A stretch of DNA of 64,000 nucleotides from Rhyacichthys aspro (taxonomy: Eukaryota > Chordata > Actinopteri > Gobiiformes > Rhyacichthyidae), in the NCBI GenBank assembly GCA_036850595.1, contig CM072166.1, positions 16,758,758 through 16,822,757 on the forward strand, read 5' to 3'. The notes under the pieces were generated by a model that searched no databases, had not been told where the DNA came from, and saw only the letters and a list, made by a program, of their open reading frames with translations. The position numbers and the translations under genes are program-made. This document shows positions 12,591-24,629 of the stretch, one piece after another. Numbering within the stretch: position 1 is the first letter of the stretch; every line of letters begins with the position of its first letter.

Positions 12591-12923
12591 GGGCACCTGG
12601 TATTAGGAAACATTTGGGTTATTGATTTTCATTATTGATTGATTGATGAAGTCTTTGTGGTAAATATCTTCCTATATAGTACTTCTTTCCTTGTTGTTAT
12701 TCTGTATTTTCTTTTTTCCTCTCTGTAATGTGTGGGAGATACCATGAGTTGCCCACCCCTATATAACTGAAGGAGACACCTGGGCTGAGTGTACACCCTG
12801 AAGAAGGCTCACCTGGAGCTGAAACACATTGGTGCATTTTTAAATCTAACTAGCCATGTAGGAATAAAGGCTTTTTTTAACTTTACAACTGTCAGAATGC
12901 CTTGGAGTTTGTCTTTTTAACTC
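12591..12923 (+). mobile_element. Penelope-like or other retroelement 3' fragment with hammerhead-like core, copy A
   Basis: A 333-bp insertion begins at the SULT-b terminal TAA context. It is flanked by 10-bp direct repeats ACAGTAATAT (12581-12590) and ACAGTAATAC (12924-12933). The SULT-a copies have the empty site. It contains CTGAAGA (12798-12804), a hairpin, GAAAC (12821-12825), a closing CACC/GGTG pair, and AATAAA before a T run. This is the layout of degenerate hammerhead motifs in Penelope-like elements and retrozymes. No coding sequence is seen. Confidence 0.5.
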
Positions 12924-13304
12924 ACAGTAATACCATATCTGGGACACTACGTTACAGGAGGTTCAGATTTGAAAATGTGAAAATGCCCGAGGCTATTCTA
13001 CCTGATGGTTTCTGAGTCATAAATACACAAATAAATAGGCTGTTTTTTAAGGACTTTTTTTTTTTTTTTTTTAAATCTCTGAATAATTATAATGCTTACA
13101 GTGGATACTGACACGTTTCAACACATACATATCCTTCCACATCAGACTGTTCATAATGTCATCTACAGGCACATAACATCAACAATTAGAGGTAAGTATT
13201 TGTCATAGTTTAATAAATGCCTTTCTTTTCAAATAGAATGTTCTTATTTTTTCAGGTAACCGGGTATCAGGACTGTCCCCCAGCCATGTCTGACATACCC
13301 ACAA

Positions 13305-13781
13305 TGTATTGGCAGAACAAAATTGTACATGCCACTGTAGTTGCCAGGGCTTTAGCTTGTGCTTGACATGTGTTGGTGGTTGAGGTGATGAATGATTACA
13401 ATGTCCAGACTTACAAATATGGTGGTGGTTGGAGTTTAATGAGGAGCACAGGTTATCCACAAATCCATAGGTCAGGTGAAAATAAATCCACAACTTACAG
13501 ATGTTATATATATATTAAACACAGTCAAAAACTATTAGGCCTGAGGCCCTGGTTAACTTCCACGGCTTCCACTCAAATCACAGCTCCCTCACCTGGCTAA
13601 TTAAAGCATAGCTCCACCCACATGCACCACATGACACCAAAAAGTAAAATAAAATAAAATAAATATGAACATAAGACTAGCCAAATAAACTGACCTGGAA
13701 AACAACAATTATTTTTTATAGTAATTAACCAAAATTAACCAAGGTGCAGATTAAAGATCAAACCAAAAAATGGCCTCTACA
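13305..13781 (+). mobile_element. Solo-LTR-like insertion, copy A only
   Basis: This 477-bp insertion has TGTA...TACA ends and a perfect 5-bp target duplication, CACAA (13300-13304 and 13782-13786). Copy B has the uninterrupted site (ACCCACAACC near 38408-38417). It contains AATAAA-rich sequence near 13645-13665. TG...CA ends with a 5-bp duplication indicate a solo LTR. The family is not identified. Confidence 0.75.
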
Positions 13782-13789
13782 CACAACCT

Positions 13790-16570
13790 TTTGAGAACAT
13801 GTTCTAAGATCATCCATGAGATGATTAAAAAAATATAAATGGAAAGATATTTCAGCCTCATGTACACACACAACTAACTACGACTATATCACAACACTGT
13901 CTGTAATATCTGTAGCATATGATTAAATGCATAATTGCCAAGTTACTGTACCTTTAATTTGCCATAACCAAAAAGTTATCTTATAAAAGACTTGGTTTAA
14001 TAATTATAATTTGTTCTAAATAAAGCTAGAAAAGGGGCAATAGCGAGCCACTGTTTTCCAGATAGTGACTCAACACTGATATTGAATTAAATATGTTACG
14101 TGATGATTAAAAGAATAGTTACAGACAACTGAAATCCTTTACAACATAAAATCACCTACATGTGACGCATCAATTTTTTTGATGCTTTAAAGACACTTTG
14201 GACACTCACATTGCTGTCTTGGGGATTACAAACAGAAGATTTTTTATGGACTATAATCAGGACACTTTGCATGACTTAATTAAGTCATACTGCAGACAGA
14301 ATCCGTGCAGACATGGGGACAGAGAATTAGATCTTCTTTATTCATTTCTGGATCCAGCATTCACAACCAACGTATAGAGAGCTCATTCCCAGTACTGTGA
14401 AACTGAAGGATTCTGATTATTTCACTGGTGACTTCTTGGATAAACAGTTTATTATTTATTATTTTACCTGTTTGAAGATCATTGAGGTGTGTATGTGTGC
14501 GTTTAAGTCAGGATGGAAATTATCAGTAATATACCCTATCTGAACTCAGCTATACATGGTTTCTTACACCCCCACTGACTTAATGGACAATTGTAACATA
14601 TTTGGGAAGAATATTTTTTATTAACAACTAATGATACGTTTATTGGGCTCTCAAAATAGGTAAAAAAAATAGTGTTATCTCATTTGGAATTGACAGACAA
14701 CACTGAACTCACCTGAGACTAATTTGTTTGTTAAAATGTACTTGAGGAAATGCTTACTCTTGGTGGTGTGTCTTGAGAAATGTAGACTTTTTTTACATGG
14801 TTGTCTGTGTGCCTCTCAGGAAGAACTCCAGTGTGTTGCTCACCTGTGAAACACTCACATCATCCGGCAGACCAGAAATGTAGTTGCTCCAAGTGGCCAA
14901 ACACACATGATGTACATGCTTCCTCAGCTTTTTGGTGGCCAAAATCATCTGATGTATCTGAGCAAGCTGTACAGACTTGCAAAGCACAGTGCCTACATCG
15001 AGGACCATATCCTTGTGATGAGACAGTGTTTATCTGCTATTTATAAATTTCATAGATTAGCAGTTTATTTCAACATTATCTTTTTAGTTTTTGTTGAGCA
15101 TTTTCAAACGTTTGTTCTTTCTCATTCTCTTTCCCTGCTAAAAGGTTTGTGTTTTGACATGAAATTTGAAATTTCAGAATTTGAATTAAAGGAAGGTTTT
15201 GTGAGGCTTTCTCTCCTCGGGCATTACACTATAATCAAACTACATATTAAATTACAAAAATAAAGCCCCCTGAACATACATAAAAGACCTTAATCAAGAT
15301 GTAAACGTGTTTCTATTATATTTAAAAAATAAAAATGTAAACATATTTGGTAGATAACAACTGATGATTGTTTAACAGAAAATGTCAAACATAAATAGCT
15401 GTTTTAAAGGCAATTTACACTAGTTGTATTCTCTGTAACTCAGTAAAATTACATGGAGTTCATTTTTAGTAGTAGTTTTTAGTATGTTCTTCTAAATATA
15501 AAGTCCTTGTGTAAGATAAAACAAAGTGAACATTACCTGTAGAGGTCCTGGTGCTCACAACAGTCCCTCTCAGCTGCATCAGAGCTGGAGATGTTCACCG
15601 TCCTGGTCATCAGGGACGTGCACAGATAGAACCCAGGTGGTGCTCCACTACCGGCTCACTCGGTAGCGAAGAATAGGATACCCATTTATTGATCAAGCTA
15701 ATCCACAAAGAGTAAGTATCTCTAGTTAAATGCAAACTGAAAGTACTTTACGTTGCCCATTTATGTATAAACCCTGTGTTGTTGTGCATCAGGCTGAAGT
15801 GTTTGACTGAGGTGAGGTTCAGGCACTGCACACACATGCCACATTGGACACATTAATAAGTTTACAAATTGCGCTCTTCAGATATATCAGATATAGACCA
15901 CGACCTTCTCAAACATTAGGTTTTGCCCTAAAACTAAATGATTAAGCCAGGTGTTTGAAGAACATTAAAGTAAATGGATGTGATTATAAGCTTGTTATCT
16001 ATGCTTGACAACATTATCCAACTGCTGGTAGATTTCTATTTTGACTAAAACATAATTACTCTAACAAGCCACTTTGGCCACTTGGATCTAAATATTTTAA
16101 TAACTAGCCTAAAGATTGGTTCTTCTGATGCCATGTCTGCACATTTTAAAGCGTATCAACACATTTGGTGTGAAAAGACCCACTGCTGTTGAGTAAAGCA
16201 CTTTCCACAATTGTTTGTTTAGTTGATTTGTCAGTCAGATTAGTTGGTTTAATATTTTTATTGTCAGAAATTTTTATCCAGTGAAACATATTTATTTATG
16301 ATTTTCACATCTGTGAAGACTTTGTTAATTAACTACTTACTATTTATTTTTAATAGAAGCTGCACATTTTTAGTTTAATATAAATAACTTTCGACTAATA
16401 ATAAATAAATACTGATGTTCTGTGTGACCTAATAATTCTTTAAAATTTTTGATTTGTTACTCCAGTAAATAACTACAGTGAAATTACTACTAAAACACTC
16501 AGGAGGGTACACTCAATAATCCAGAAAGGAGTGGGAATTGTAGCAACATGAAGTGTGACCTGGGACCTGG
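13790..16570. other. AT-rich non-coding stretch, copy A
   Basis: I see no confident gene. Short open frames at 14793-15008 (minus) and 14907-15263 (plus) are preserved in copy B but resemble nothing I recognise. They overlap each other, and preservation is expected at about 99% identity. The equivalent stretch in copy B is about 38430-41225. Confidence 0.4.
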
Positions 16571-17019
16571 AGTCATGTAAATTCAACCTCTCCAGGCCTG
16601 ACCGGATTCTCACCTCCGAAGAGATTATGTTGATTAACTGGTGTCGTTAATATGTCAATTTTCACACAGAGGAGTCTTACAGTTCGGAGAACAGTGTTTG
16701 TGGAACCTTGGACCAGACAGAGATGAACAATGGAATGTCTTTCAACTTTGTTTAATAGATAACAGACATTCAGTGGATTCCTCAGTCTTTGCCTCCATCT
16801 ACAGGACACGGTTAAAGCAGTCATTACATTCTGAGAAACTTTGAAACAAACAAAAACTCTGCTCATTTAAGGAATAAAAGGGACAATAACGACTTTTCTT
16901 CCAATCTAACAGGTCTTCAGAATCCTAGCGGATGTGAGACTACTTCATCTATGGTCCGCTACAACTTAATAAAAATGAATTAATAAAAGTGTCATATTTA
17001 ACCATGTATTATTCATCTA

Positions 17020-18005
17020 TTCACCATGTTGGTAGGGGTCACTGGAGCCTTCGTCCTTCTCAGGTCCACCACCACTTCCTTAGTCTTTGTCACGTTAAGC
17101 TGTAGGTGGTTTTTCTCACTCCAAGTGACAAAGTTGTCCACCACCATCCTGTACTCACTCTCATCACCACCAGAAATACATCCCACCACTGTAGAGTCAT
17201 CAGAAAATTTCTGAAGGTGGCAGGTCTCTGTGCAGTAGCTAAAGTCTGTAGTGTAGAGAGTGAAAGAAAGAGAGAGAGGATGGTCCCCTATGGTGCTCCA
17301 GTGTTGCTGATCACTCTGTCTGACAGTCAGCACTGTGACGTATGTACTGTGGTCTGCCAATCAGATAGTCCACAATCCAGGACACCACTGGGGCATCCAC
17401 CTGCATCGATGGTGTCAAATGCACTTGAGAAATCAAAAAACATGATTCTCACAGTGCTTGCTGGCTTGTCCAGGTAGCTGTAGACTCTGTTGAGCAGGTA
17501 GATGATGGCATCGTCCACTTCGAGTCGGCGCTGGTAGGTGAACTGAAGGGGATCCTGAAGAGCTTGGATCATAGGCCGGAGCTGTTCCAGGACGAGTCTT
17601 TCCAGTGTCTTCATGATGTGCGACGTCAACGGCATGAGCCTGTAGTCCTTGGGGTTGCTGGGACGCCGCGCCTTCAGGACAGGAACAAGGCATTATGTCT
17701 TCCACACCACGGGGACTCGCTGAAGACTCAAGCTCAGATTGAACACATGGTGAAGTACTCCACTTCCTTCCTTATATTAGCATACAGCAGGTCTATTGTT
17801 CTTCCCTCTCTTGTGGGACAGTTCACAAACTGAAACAAAGTGTTTTGTCCAGGTTAACATGGTTGAAGTCACCCGAGATATCAATGAATGCACTCAGGTG
17901 CCGAGTCTGTATCTGGGCTATTGCAGGGTGAATAGTGTCACATGCTGTGTTGGGGTTTGCAGAGGGGGGAACATAAACAGTCACAGTGCTTCTGTAAATT
18001 CGTTT
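17020..18005 (-). mobile_element. LINE remnant (endonuclease and reverse transcriptase), copy A
   Basis: Read on the minus strand, an AP-endonuclease fragment comes first (about 18000-17800, with VYVPPSAN and GDFNHVNL). A reverse transcriptase fragment follows (about 17640-17020) with FFDFSSAFDTI and the catalytic-box segment KFSDDSTVVG, then LQLNVTKTKE. The frame shifts several times, and part between the two domains is missing. The clade is one of the fish CR1/L2/Rex-like LINEs; I cannot fix it further. Not functional. Confidence 0.8.
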
Positions 18006-18369
18006 TGTGCAAAAACAAATTTTACTTTTTCATACTTACAAGATATCACACTTATCCAAACAAACATGGAGGGAATAGAAATGAATCCAAAACAGAAACT
18101 GGAGTCATAAAGGGTTAAAAGGCAAATTGTTTACCCTTTAAAATCTATTTAATTAGAACAGTGTTACTTTAAAGCGTTTTTTAAATCACAGCGACAAGTT
18201 ACACAGGAAATAACAAAAATGCATTACATATGCAAAAAAAAAAATCATTAGACTACTTTCCTTAAGTTATTTTATAATTTTTTTTGCATGTTTTTAATGA
18301 AACAATTCATTAAATGTATAATAATAATAAAAATAGTAAGAGACTAATTAACTAACAATAATTATCAGA

Positions 18370-18720
18370 TATGTCGCACAATGTCGATTTTAGAAGAAAC
18401 AGCACCGGGTTATTACGGGTGTTTGAAAATCCTTCTGTTGTTGTACCATGAACGCACCACACTGCTGCTACTAGCGGGTGTAGGCAGCTAATCTGTGCCA
18501 AAACCATGGACCAAACTGATGAACCGTCCGACCTTGTTCCTCATTTCACTGTGTCACTATAAGCGGTTGTTTCAAGTGGCCGGCGCCCTAAAAGGTTGTG
18601 ATAAATGTACGTCTGACGTGACGGCTAGTGTGGTAGTTAGCTTACGGCTAACGTTAGCGGTCCCACAGGCTCGCTCCAACACACAAACGCTCGCGAGTTG
18701 AATCGAGGATACCTCCGTTT
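18370..18720 (+). promoter_or_regulatory. CpG-rich promoter-like segment, copy A
   Basis: This segment is markedly richer in CpG than its AT-rich surroundings. It contains CTGACGTGACG (CRE-like) near 18611, CTCGCGAG near 18690, and AAGATGGCTG (YY1-like) near 18728. An ATG in a strong context at about 18506 opens only an 18-codon frame. It lies about 1.2 kb upstream of the NO VEIN-like promoter region and could be an alternative promoter or the remnant of another gene's 5' end. The copy B equivalent is about 43024-43375. Confidence 0.35.
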
Positions 18721-19532
18721 TCCATCCAAGATGGCTGGGTTTAAATATTATTGTTTAATTTTAAATATTATGTTTTTTGTGCACACATTTGCTGTTGTAA
18801 GTAAATCACACCAGTAAAACAGCATGGTGCAACGTACTGTGAAGAAACTTACTTGGACTGTGACTACGCTCTTGCAGAATTGTTGCAATACATGACAACA
18901 GGTGAGTCAGACGTCTTAGAAATCTGCAGCACACACACCTGATCTTTATATTCTAATGTTGTTTCCTTCTGTGACTCAGCTAAAATTGAAACTACAAATA
19001 CAAGTTTGTAGCTATGACTTGAACCCAACAGTGGAATGTAGGCGGTAAAGCTGTTGTGCAACACCTTTCATTCCATCTTGCTGAACCAGTGCCAGGTCAC
19101 ATGGTTTGTTATACATCATAATATGGCATAGGCTCTGCCAGGCCAGGAATATGAAAGATGAACTCCATATTCACCTTTAAGGAGTTTTATCCAAAGTATA
19201 CACAGTGTTGTCAAAAAATTCTATTTAAGTTTTTTTTTCATGTAGCTCCATAATGTATTTTTGACCAATCATTATGAGAAGATACAAAGCCTTGTACGTA
19301 TCAAAATCTATAGCCTCAAGTTATTTTTAAAGATCCTGATATTATAAAGAAAGAGTAACGCATCCTATAGTGTGCCTCTACCCTAAGGAAATCTTGTGTG
19401 AATACATTTCAGCAAATCAGAAAAACATTTTCCATCACATCTTATACTTTTATGTCTCAAATGGGTGACATGTGAGCATTTCCAGGAATGTGAGAGTGTG
19501 CCTGCTGCCGGAGGAGCGTATTAGAAGTTTAC

Positions 19533-19684
19533 TTTCAGTTTCCATTCTGCCAAAGGTGGCTAAGATTGAAACACAAGGAAATGCTTAGCGGGAGGAGTCT
19601 GAGGGTTTTAAAAGCTGTAGGTTTCTTATTTTGTGCAATCCGGGAAGAATCAAGAAGCATAGGTCATATCTTTGCTAAAAACAG
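19533..19684 (+). promoter_or_regulatory. ISRE-bearing promoter and non-coding exon 1 of the NO VEIN-like gene, copy A
   Basis: TTTCAGTTTC (19533-19542) is a perfect interferon-stimulated response core (TTTCNNTTTC). It is followed by a TATA-like GGTTTTAAAAG near 19604-19614. A probable non-coding exon ends at an AACAG/GTAGG donor (19684), joining the acceptor before 20927 (TTTTGAAAG). The spacing of about 70 bp from ISRE to TATA-like box suits an interferon-inducible promoter. Inducibility is inferred. Confidence 0.5.
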
Positions 19685-20937
19685 GTAGGACAGAACTCTA
19701 TAAAGTTAAACTGTTTTATTTATTATGTACTACAACCTGAAATACTTGTGTTTTGTTCTGTTGTATTTATTTATTTATTCTTCAGTAAATTAGAAAGTAG
19801 TATTGTGTTGTGTAATGTTCCAATGTTACTTTTTTAAGATTACATACTATTAATACCAAGGATTGGTGCATGGTATTTTTTCATATATTGTATCAAGGCA
19901 GTTTTAGTATTTCTCCAAATAGCTTCATTTACTGTTGTCATTTTCAAGGAAATCAGAAAGTGACTGCTGTGAATTGAGTACTTGTATTTAGTGTTTCCTC
20001 CCATTATGCTATACATAAGTACGGTCAAAAACAGTCTTGACACTCAAGACATTTCAATAAACATGAGAGGTCAATGCAAAAACCAGACTGTAATGGAAGG
20101 CCAAGAAAACTTAAAAATAGCCATCATGCTAAATTGAAAAACTGAAAAATGTTTTCTAATCCTGCGCTAGGTAGGTAGAGCTGCTCAAATAATGTCTACA
20201 ATGACTCTGCAGATGCTTCAAACAGGAACAGAACCAGAGAAAGGAATCACATTACATGCTTCGGTTTAGTGAAGTAGCAGACAATTGGTAAACAGGAACA
20301 GCTAAGTGCCTGCTTTGTTTTTTTTATTCTGTTAGCTGTGTTGTCTTTCAACAGAGCTTTGTGTGGTGTGGAAATTATATTAGACCTGCCCTTCGGAGAA
20401 AAAGAAGGCTAACTCTAAAAAGTGTCCAACCTACGCTGGATTTTTTTCACTTAGAGCGTAATGCACACTGCTACTGCTGGTTTGCTATTTATAGTCCAAG
20501 CACTATCCAGCTAATAGTACTATTCAGCTTTATTATGTAGTGATTGACAAATGTGATGTCCCGCCCTCTTGACTTGCTTATGTTACCTTACCTTAGGTTT
20601 CATAAATAACAGAGACGTCCAAAGTTACAATAAGCAGGCTTCACTGTCCTTTTGGGAGACTGTGGAGGTGTAGTTGACAGGGACATTTACATAAACACAA
20701 ATACCATACTCTGATGCATTTACCATAATCAGGAAGTGCTTCTCTTTAAATAAAACACGTTGAGCACTTTGCATAGTCTGGTGGCATTTTCAACAAAAAG
20801 TAAGTATTTTGTTATGCTAGCTCTAAGGTAGGAATAAAATTGGTGTTACACAGTGCAGCAGCAGATGCAGTGTTTTTTTTGTATTTTTGATGTTCAATTA
20901 ATAGTTCCTTCTGTTTGTTTTGAAAGCATCACTGAAG

Positions 20938-21523
20938 ATGGATAAGGATTTGGAGGATCTCGTGGAAATGGTAAAGCAGTGTCCTAAAGGCATTCCTCTG
21001 AAAAAGCTGGGAATGGTCTTCCAACAGACGTACCACAGGAACCTGTCATTATCACCTCTGGGCTTTACCTCTATTTTCAACTTGGTAGCCTCCCTGGATA
21101 GCCATTTGGTTTCAAAAGGTTCAAAAGCAGTTCACAAGATGCACGTTTGTGACGGTGAGGCTGTAAATATGGCTTTAACGTCAAGACAGAAGAAAAAACA
21201 GAGTAAAAAGCAAAAGGTTTTAGAGAACATTCTTGAAATGACACAGAATCGGGACGAAGCAAATTCCATAGAGAGCAGCCGGTCTTCAACACCACAGACT
21301 GATGAATCCCTGAGTGCAAATGCTATCGCTGCTAGTGCTCCACGAGAGCACGAGCATCACATTTGGGAGTTCGTCAGAGTCTGCGTTCTCACTTCTTGGT
21401 GCCTCATTATTTTCCAGTTGTCCTTCATCCACTATAGCTGGCCTTTCTTCAGCGTTACCTAAAATGACACCCAGACAGGCTGAAAATCTGACCCAGGAGG
21501 AGCTGTTCCACAGAGTTCTAGAG
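20938..21523 (+). pseudogene. LOTUS-domain first coding exon of the NO VEIN-like gene, copy A, frameshifted
   Basis: This is the same exon as 45601-46191. The ATG follows CATCACTGAAG, and the exon begins MDKDLEDLVEMV. Relative to copy B it lacks 3 bp and then 2 bp around 21329-21350 (a GAGAG run). The 2-bp loss shifts the frame after codon 139. Translation then runs into a missense tail and stops at 21462, before the GAG/GTTAG donor at 21523. The LOTUS domain (residues 1-60) stays intact, but the rest of the protein could not be made from this copy. Downstream exons are absent because the assembly breaks at 21730. Confidence 0.85.
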
Positions 21524-21729
21524 GTTAGTTTTACACACAATTTAGTCATTCATTATTTAAGTATATGTATGCTGAGACGCCATAATAAAAGCACAAGTTA
21601 AAACAATGTAAATGTATAAATTAAAGTGTCTAATAAACAGTGTCAGATTTATTAAAGGAAGCAAAGAGAGAAATGCCATAATTAAAATAAAAAGTGTTAA
21701 AAGCAGATTAGCGTTTGAGACCATTGTCA

Positions 21730-21829
21730 NNNNNNNNNNNNNNNNNNNNNNNNNNNNNNNNNNNNNNNNNNNNNNNNNNNNNNNNNNNNNNNNNNNNNNN
21801 NNNNNNNNNNNNNNNNNNNNNNNNNNNNN
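21730..21829. other. Assembly gap of 100 Ns
   Basis: Exactly 100 N characters, the usual placeholder for a gap of unknown size. The end of copy A lies on its left edge, and the interior of a Gypsy element lies on its right edge. Any reading frame crossing it is an artefact. Confidence 0.99.
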
Positions 21830-24159
21830 CTCATCCGAGAAGACCATCTCAGCCTCTCCTCCTCCGGCCCCCTGCTGACAGCCCCTCCTCCTCTTCTTCC
21901 TCGTGGGATGCCTCGGACGAGGGAAAGGACAGAGTCCCAGCTTTGGCGCCCCCTCCAGCAGTGGGGCCTTATGCTGGATGCAGACTGGGCAGGCGTTAAC
22001 GAACTCCCTGGTGTCTCTTAGCGAGGGCGCTTTGGATAGGTCGGTGACCGAACAGGTATTGGATGCTGGTGGGAGTGTGTCCGCCTCCCTGAGGCAGACC
22101 TGATGACAGGAGGGGCCCCACCCCAGGATGGACCCCGTAGACCAGTCTATGAGGGGGTTATGGCGACGAAGCCAGGGGTAGCCGAGGATCACAGGAAGGT
22201 TAGGAGACCTCAGGACGTGAAACCGAATGGTCTCATTATGGGTGCCGGACAGGAGCATGGGGATGGGCGCGGTCTGATGGGTGACAGTCCCCAGGAGATG
22301 ACCGTCTAGAGCGCTGGCCGGCACCGGGCTGGACAAAGGGACCTGATCGATGCCAAGTTGGAGGGCCAGCTCCTCATCGATCAGGTTAACATCTGCCCCA
22401 GAGTCAATGAAGGCGGCGAGTGTATGAGAGCCCCCCGCCAACAGGAACTGGACGTGAAACAAAGGTCTCGAGTTAGGGGCAACGACCCGGGTCCGGCTTA
22501 GCACAATGCCCCTCTTCACTGCTGAGCCCTCCCCTTTTAATGGACAGCGGGAAACGAAGTGTCCGGCCTGACCGCAGTAGAGGCAGAGATTCCCTCGGCG
22601 TCGTCTGTCACGCTCCTCTGGCGTCAGGCTGGTGCGCCCCACCTGCATAGGTTCCCCCTCCTCAGGGGTGGGTTCTGCGAGAGGGTCGGCGGCATCTGGC
22701 AACCCACGCAGGCGGGTGGACAGCCGACGCTCCACTCCCTCCTCGCCTGTATGCGCCTGTCCAGCCTGGACGTCAGCTCAATCAGTCCGTCGAGGGAAGC
22801 CGGGAGGTCGTACGAAGCCAGCTCATCCTTGATGTAGGGTGCCAGTCCATTGAGGAATGCATCACACTGGGCCGCTGAGTTGGGCCTGTGTGCGAAAGTC
22901 GATAGCGTAATCGGCCACTGTCCGATTCCCCTGCCTCTGGCTCATGAGTCCCCCACTGGCATCTGGACCTAGAGAAACGGGACCAAAAACCTTACGAAGT
23001 TCCTCTGAAAAGGCCTGGAATGAAGAGCAGGCTGGCGTGCCCCTCTCCCACTCTGCTGTTCCCCACTGACGTGCCCTGCCAGTGAGGTGGTTGATGGCGA
23101 AGGCAACCCTCGCTGCCTCAGAAGCGAAGGTATGGGGCTGCAGGGCAAACAGGATGGTGCAGTTGGTCAGAAACGGATTGCAGCTCTCTGGATCCCCAGA
23201 ATAGCGCTCTGGCGCCCCACCCGGGGCTCTGGTGCAGTACTGGCAGGAAAAGCCGGGGCTGGAACCGGCGGGGCTGGCGCCGAGGCGGCAACGGCTTGCT
23301 GAGACACGGTGGCCGCTAACTGCTGTACCTGGGTGGCTAGCGAGGTTAGCGCCCGCCCAGAGCCGAAGCAGACTGTCGAGCCTCCGCTGCGTTGGAGGCT
23401 AGCTGGGCCTCGTGTTGTAGCAGCGCTCCCTCTACCCGAGCTAAGCGAGTCTGGGGAGAGGATGTGTCCGCTGGGTCCATATTTGGCCAGATTGTACTGT
23501 AACGGGGTTGGTTTGGACCCAAAAGCAGTACACAGGCGAATAGGTACAGTTGGTAATAACCTTTATTGCCACAATAGCAAACAGAGAGCAGAGCAGCAAG
23601 AGTCACTACAGCGTTCAGGTCTCTCTTCAGGCCGAAAGCCCGCACACAGTCTCTAAAGCACGGGGAAGGGCTGAGGAACGAGTTCGGTTCCCCGGCCACG
23701 TGGAATGAGAGAGAGGAGCTTACTGTGGTCGCCGAAGCCGTAGCGAGGAGTCCGCAGCCCGTAGAGTCCGCTGACCGTGCGGAGGTACAGACGAGGGAAG
23801 AGCAGAACGATGCCAAGGACGCCGAGGCAGAGCGCGTGGTCAGAGACGGAAGGCAGGTAGGTTTACCGGGAGGCAGGCGAGGAGAGCAGGTCGGGGACAG
23901 ACGAGGTCGGCAACAGGAGATCAGGCAGGAGAAGAACGCTGGAGAGTCGTGCATAATGCAGAGGAACAATCTGGCAGCGTGTGTGCGAACAGGTGAGTCT
24001 TACATACCGGGCTGATTGGCAGATAAGCCGCAGCCGCCGCAGCGGGTGAACGAGGAGGGGTGAACCGGTGGGAGTGGCTGGCAGGTAGAGAGGGGCCGAG
24101 GTGAGAGAATACTGGGGCAGTGGAGTCTGAGGAGAGCCCAGGAAGATGAAACTGTGACA
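21830..24159 (-). mobile_element. Ty3/Gypsy LTR retrotransposon, internally deleted, 3' end in the gap
   Basis: On the minus strand, from 24159 downward, come a 5' LTR (24159-23498), gag, a retropepsin domain and a short integrase piece. Gag starts at ATG 23480 (MDPADTSSP). Its capsid-like RYSGDPESCNPFL segment is near 23200 and its zinc knuckle CLYCGQAGHFVSRC near 22590-22550. The retropepsin active site FIDSGADVNLID is near 22420-22385. Protease sequence is followed almost directly by the integrase zinc-binding piece FVNACPVCIQHKAP (near 21990-21950). Reverse transcriptase, RNase H and the integrase core are therefore missing by internal deletion. Gag carries frameshifts. The element lies exactly at the start of duplication copy B. 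Confidence 0.88.
23498..24159 (-). repeat. 5' LTR of the Gypsy element
   Basis: This 662-bp LTR starts (minus strand) TGTCACAG and ends GTTACA, giving TGTYAC inverted ends. An AATAAA polyadenylation signal lies near 23570, about 70 bp before the LTR end, and gag starts 18 bp after it. The outer end joins directly to CTACAATTAA, the first base of duplication copy B. No second LTR is visible because the gap intervenes. Confidence 0.8.
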
Positions 24160-24629
24160 CTACAATTAATAAACTTATGCAAAATTAACAGCACCACAGA
24201 ATCAGAAGTCTAATGAGTGGGTATGAATATAATGCAGGTAATCCCATATAAGCTCCAACTAGAGGATATCACTAGTCAAAGTTAATTGCTCAATGTATGT
24301 TCATGCTCCAATCAGTTGTGCCTCTTGAGTGGACACTACTTTCACTTTCTTGGCTGACAGATGTGCAACAAAGGCTGATTATGTACATGTAGAGTGGCGT
24401 TATCTGAGTCTGTTACTATCATTATATGAAGCAGCAAATTTGTTCCATTGAAATTCCTGAGATGTTGAAATTTTATGTGGCTAAACGTTGTTGCTCAGTT
24501 TGACATGGTGGATCCAAAGTATGCCAGTAATTTTCACTATGGTTTGTCCTTGAGTTAATACTTACTAGTCTAGCATGACTAATGCATTTAGGCACTACAT
24601 TTATGACTCAATCTGATATCACACTACAG

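Noticed and set aside
14793..15263. Overlapping frames on both strands preserved in copy B
   Set aside because: The two copies are nearly identical throughout, so preservation is no evidence of coding. No motif or splice structure supports a gene.
16573..16866. A 97-codon minus-strand frame, repeated at 41227-41520
   Set aside because: No recognisable domain and no supporting splice or start context.
18060..18130. CATAAAGGGTTAA resembling a piggyBac end with TTAA
   Set aside because: No opposite terminus or transposase nearby; it could be chance.
18506..18701. Short frames in the CpG-rich segment
   Set aside because: The best Kozak ATG gives only 18 codons. The longer frame has no family resemblance. 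Kept only as a promoter-like region.
21557..22735. A 392-codon minus-strand frame joining Gypsy protease to host intron sequence
   Set aside because: It reads straight through the 100-N gap, so the join is an artefact.
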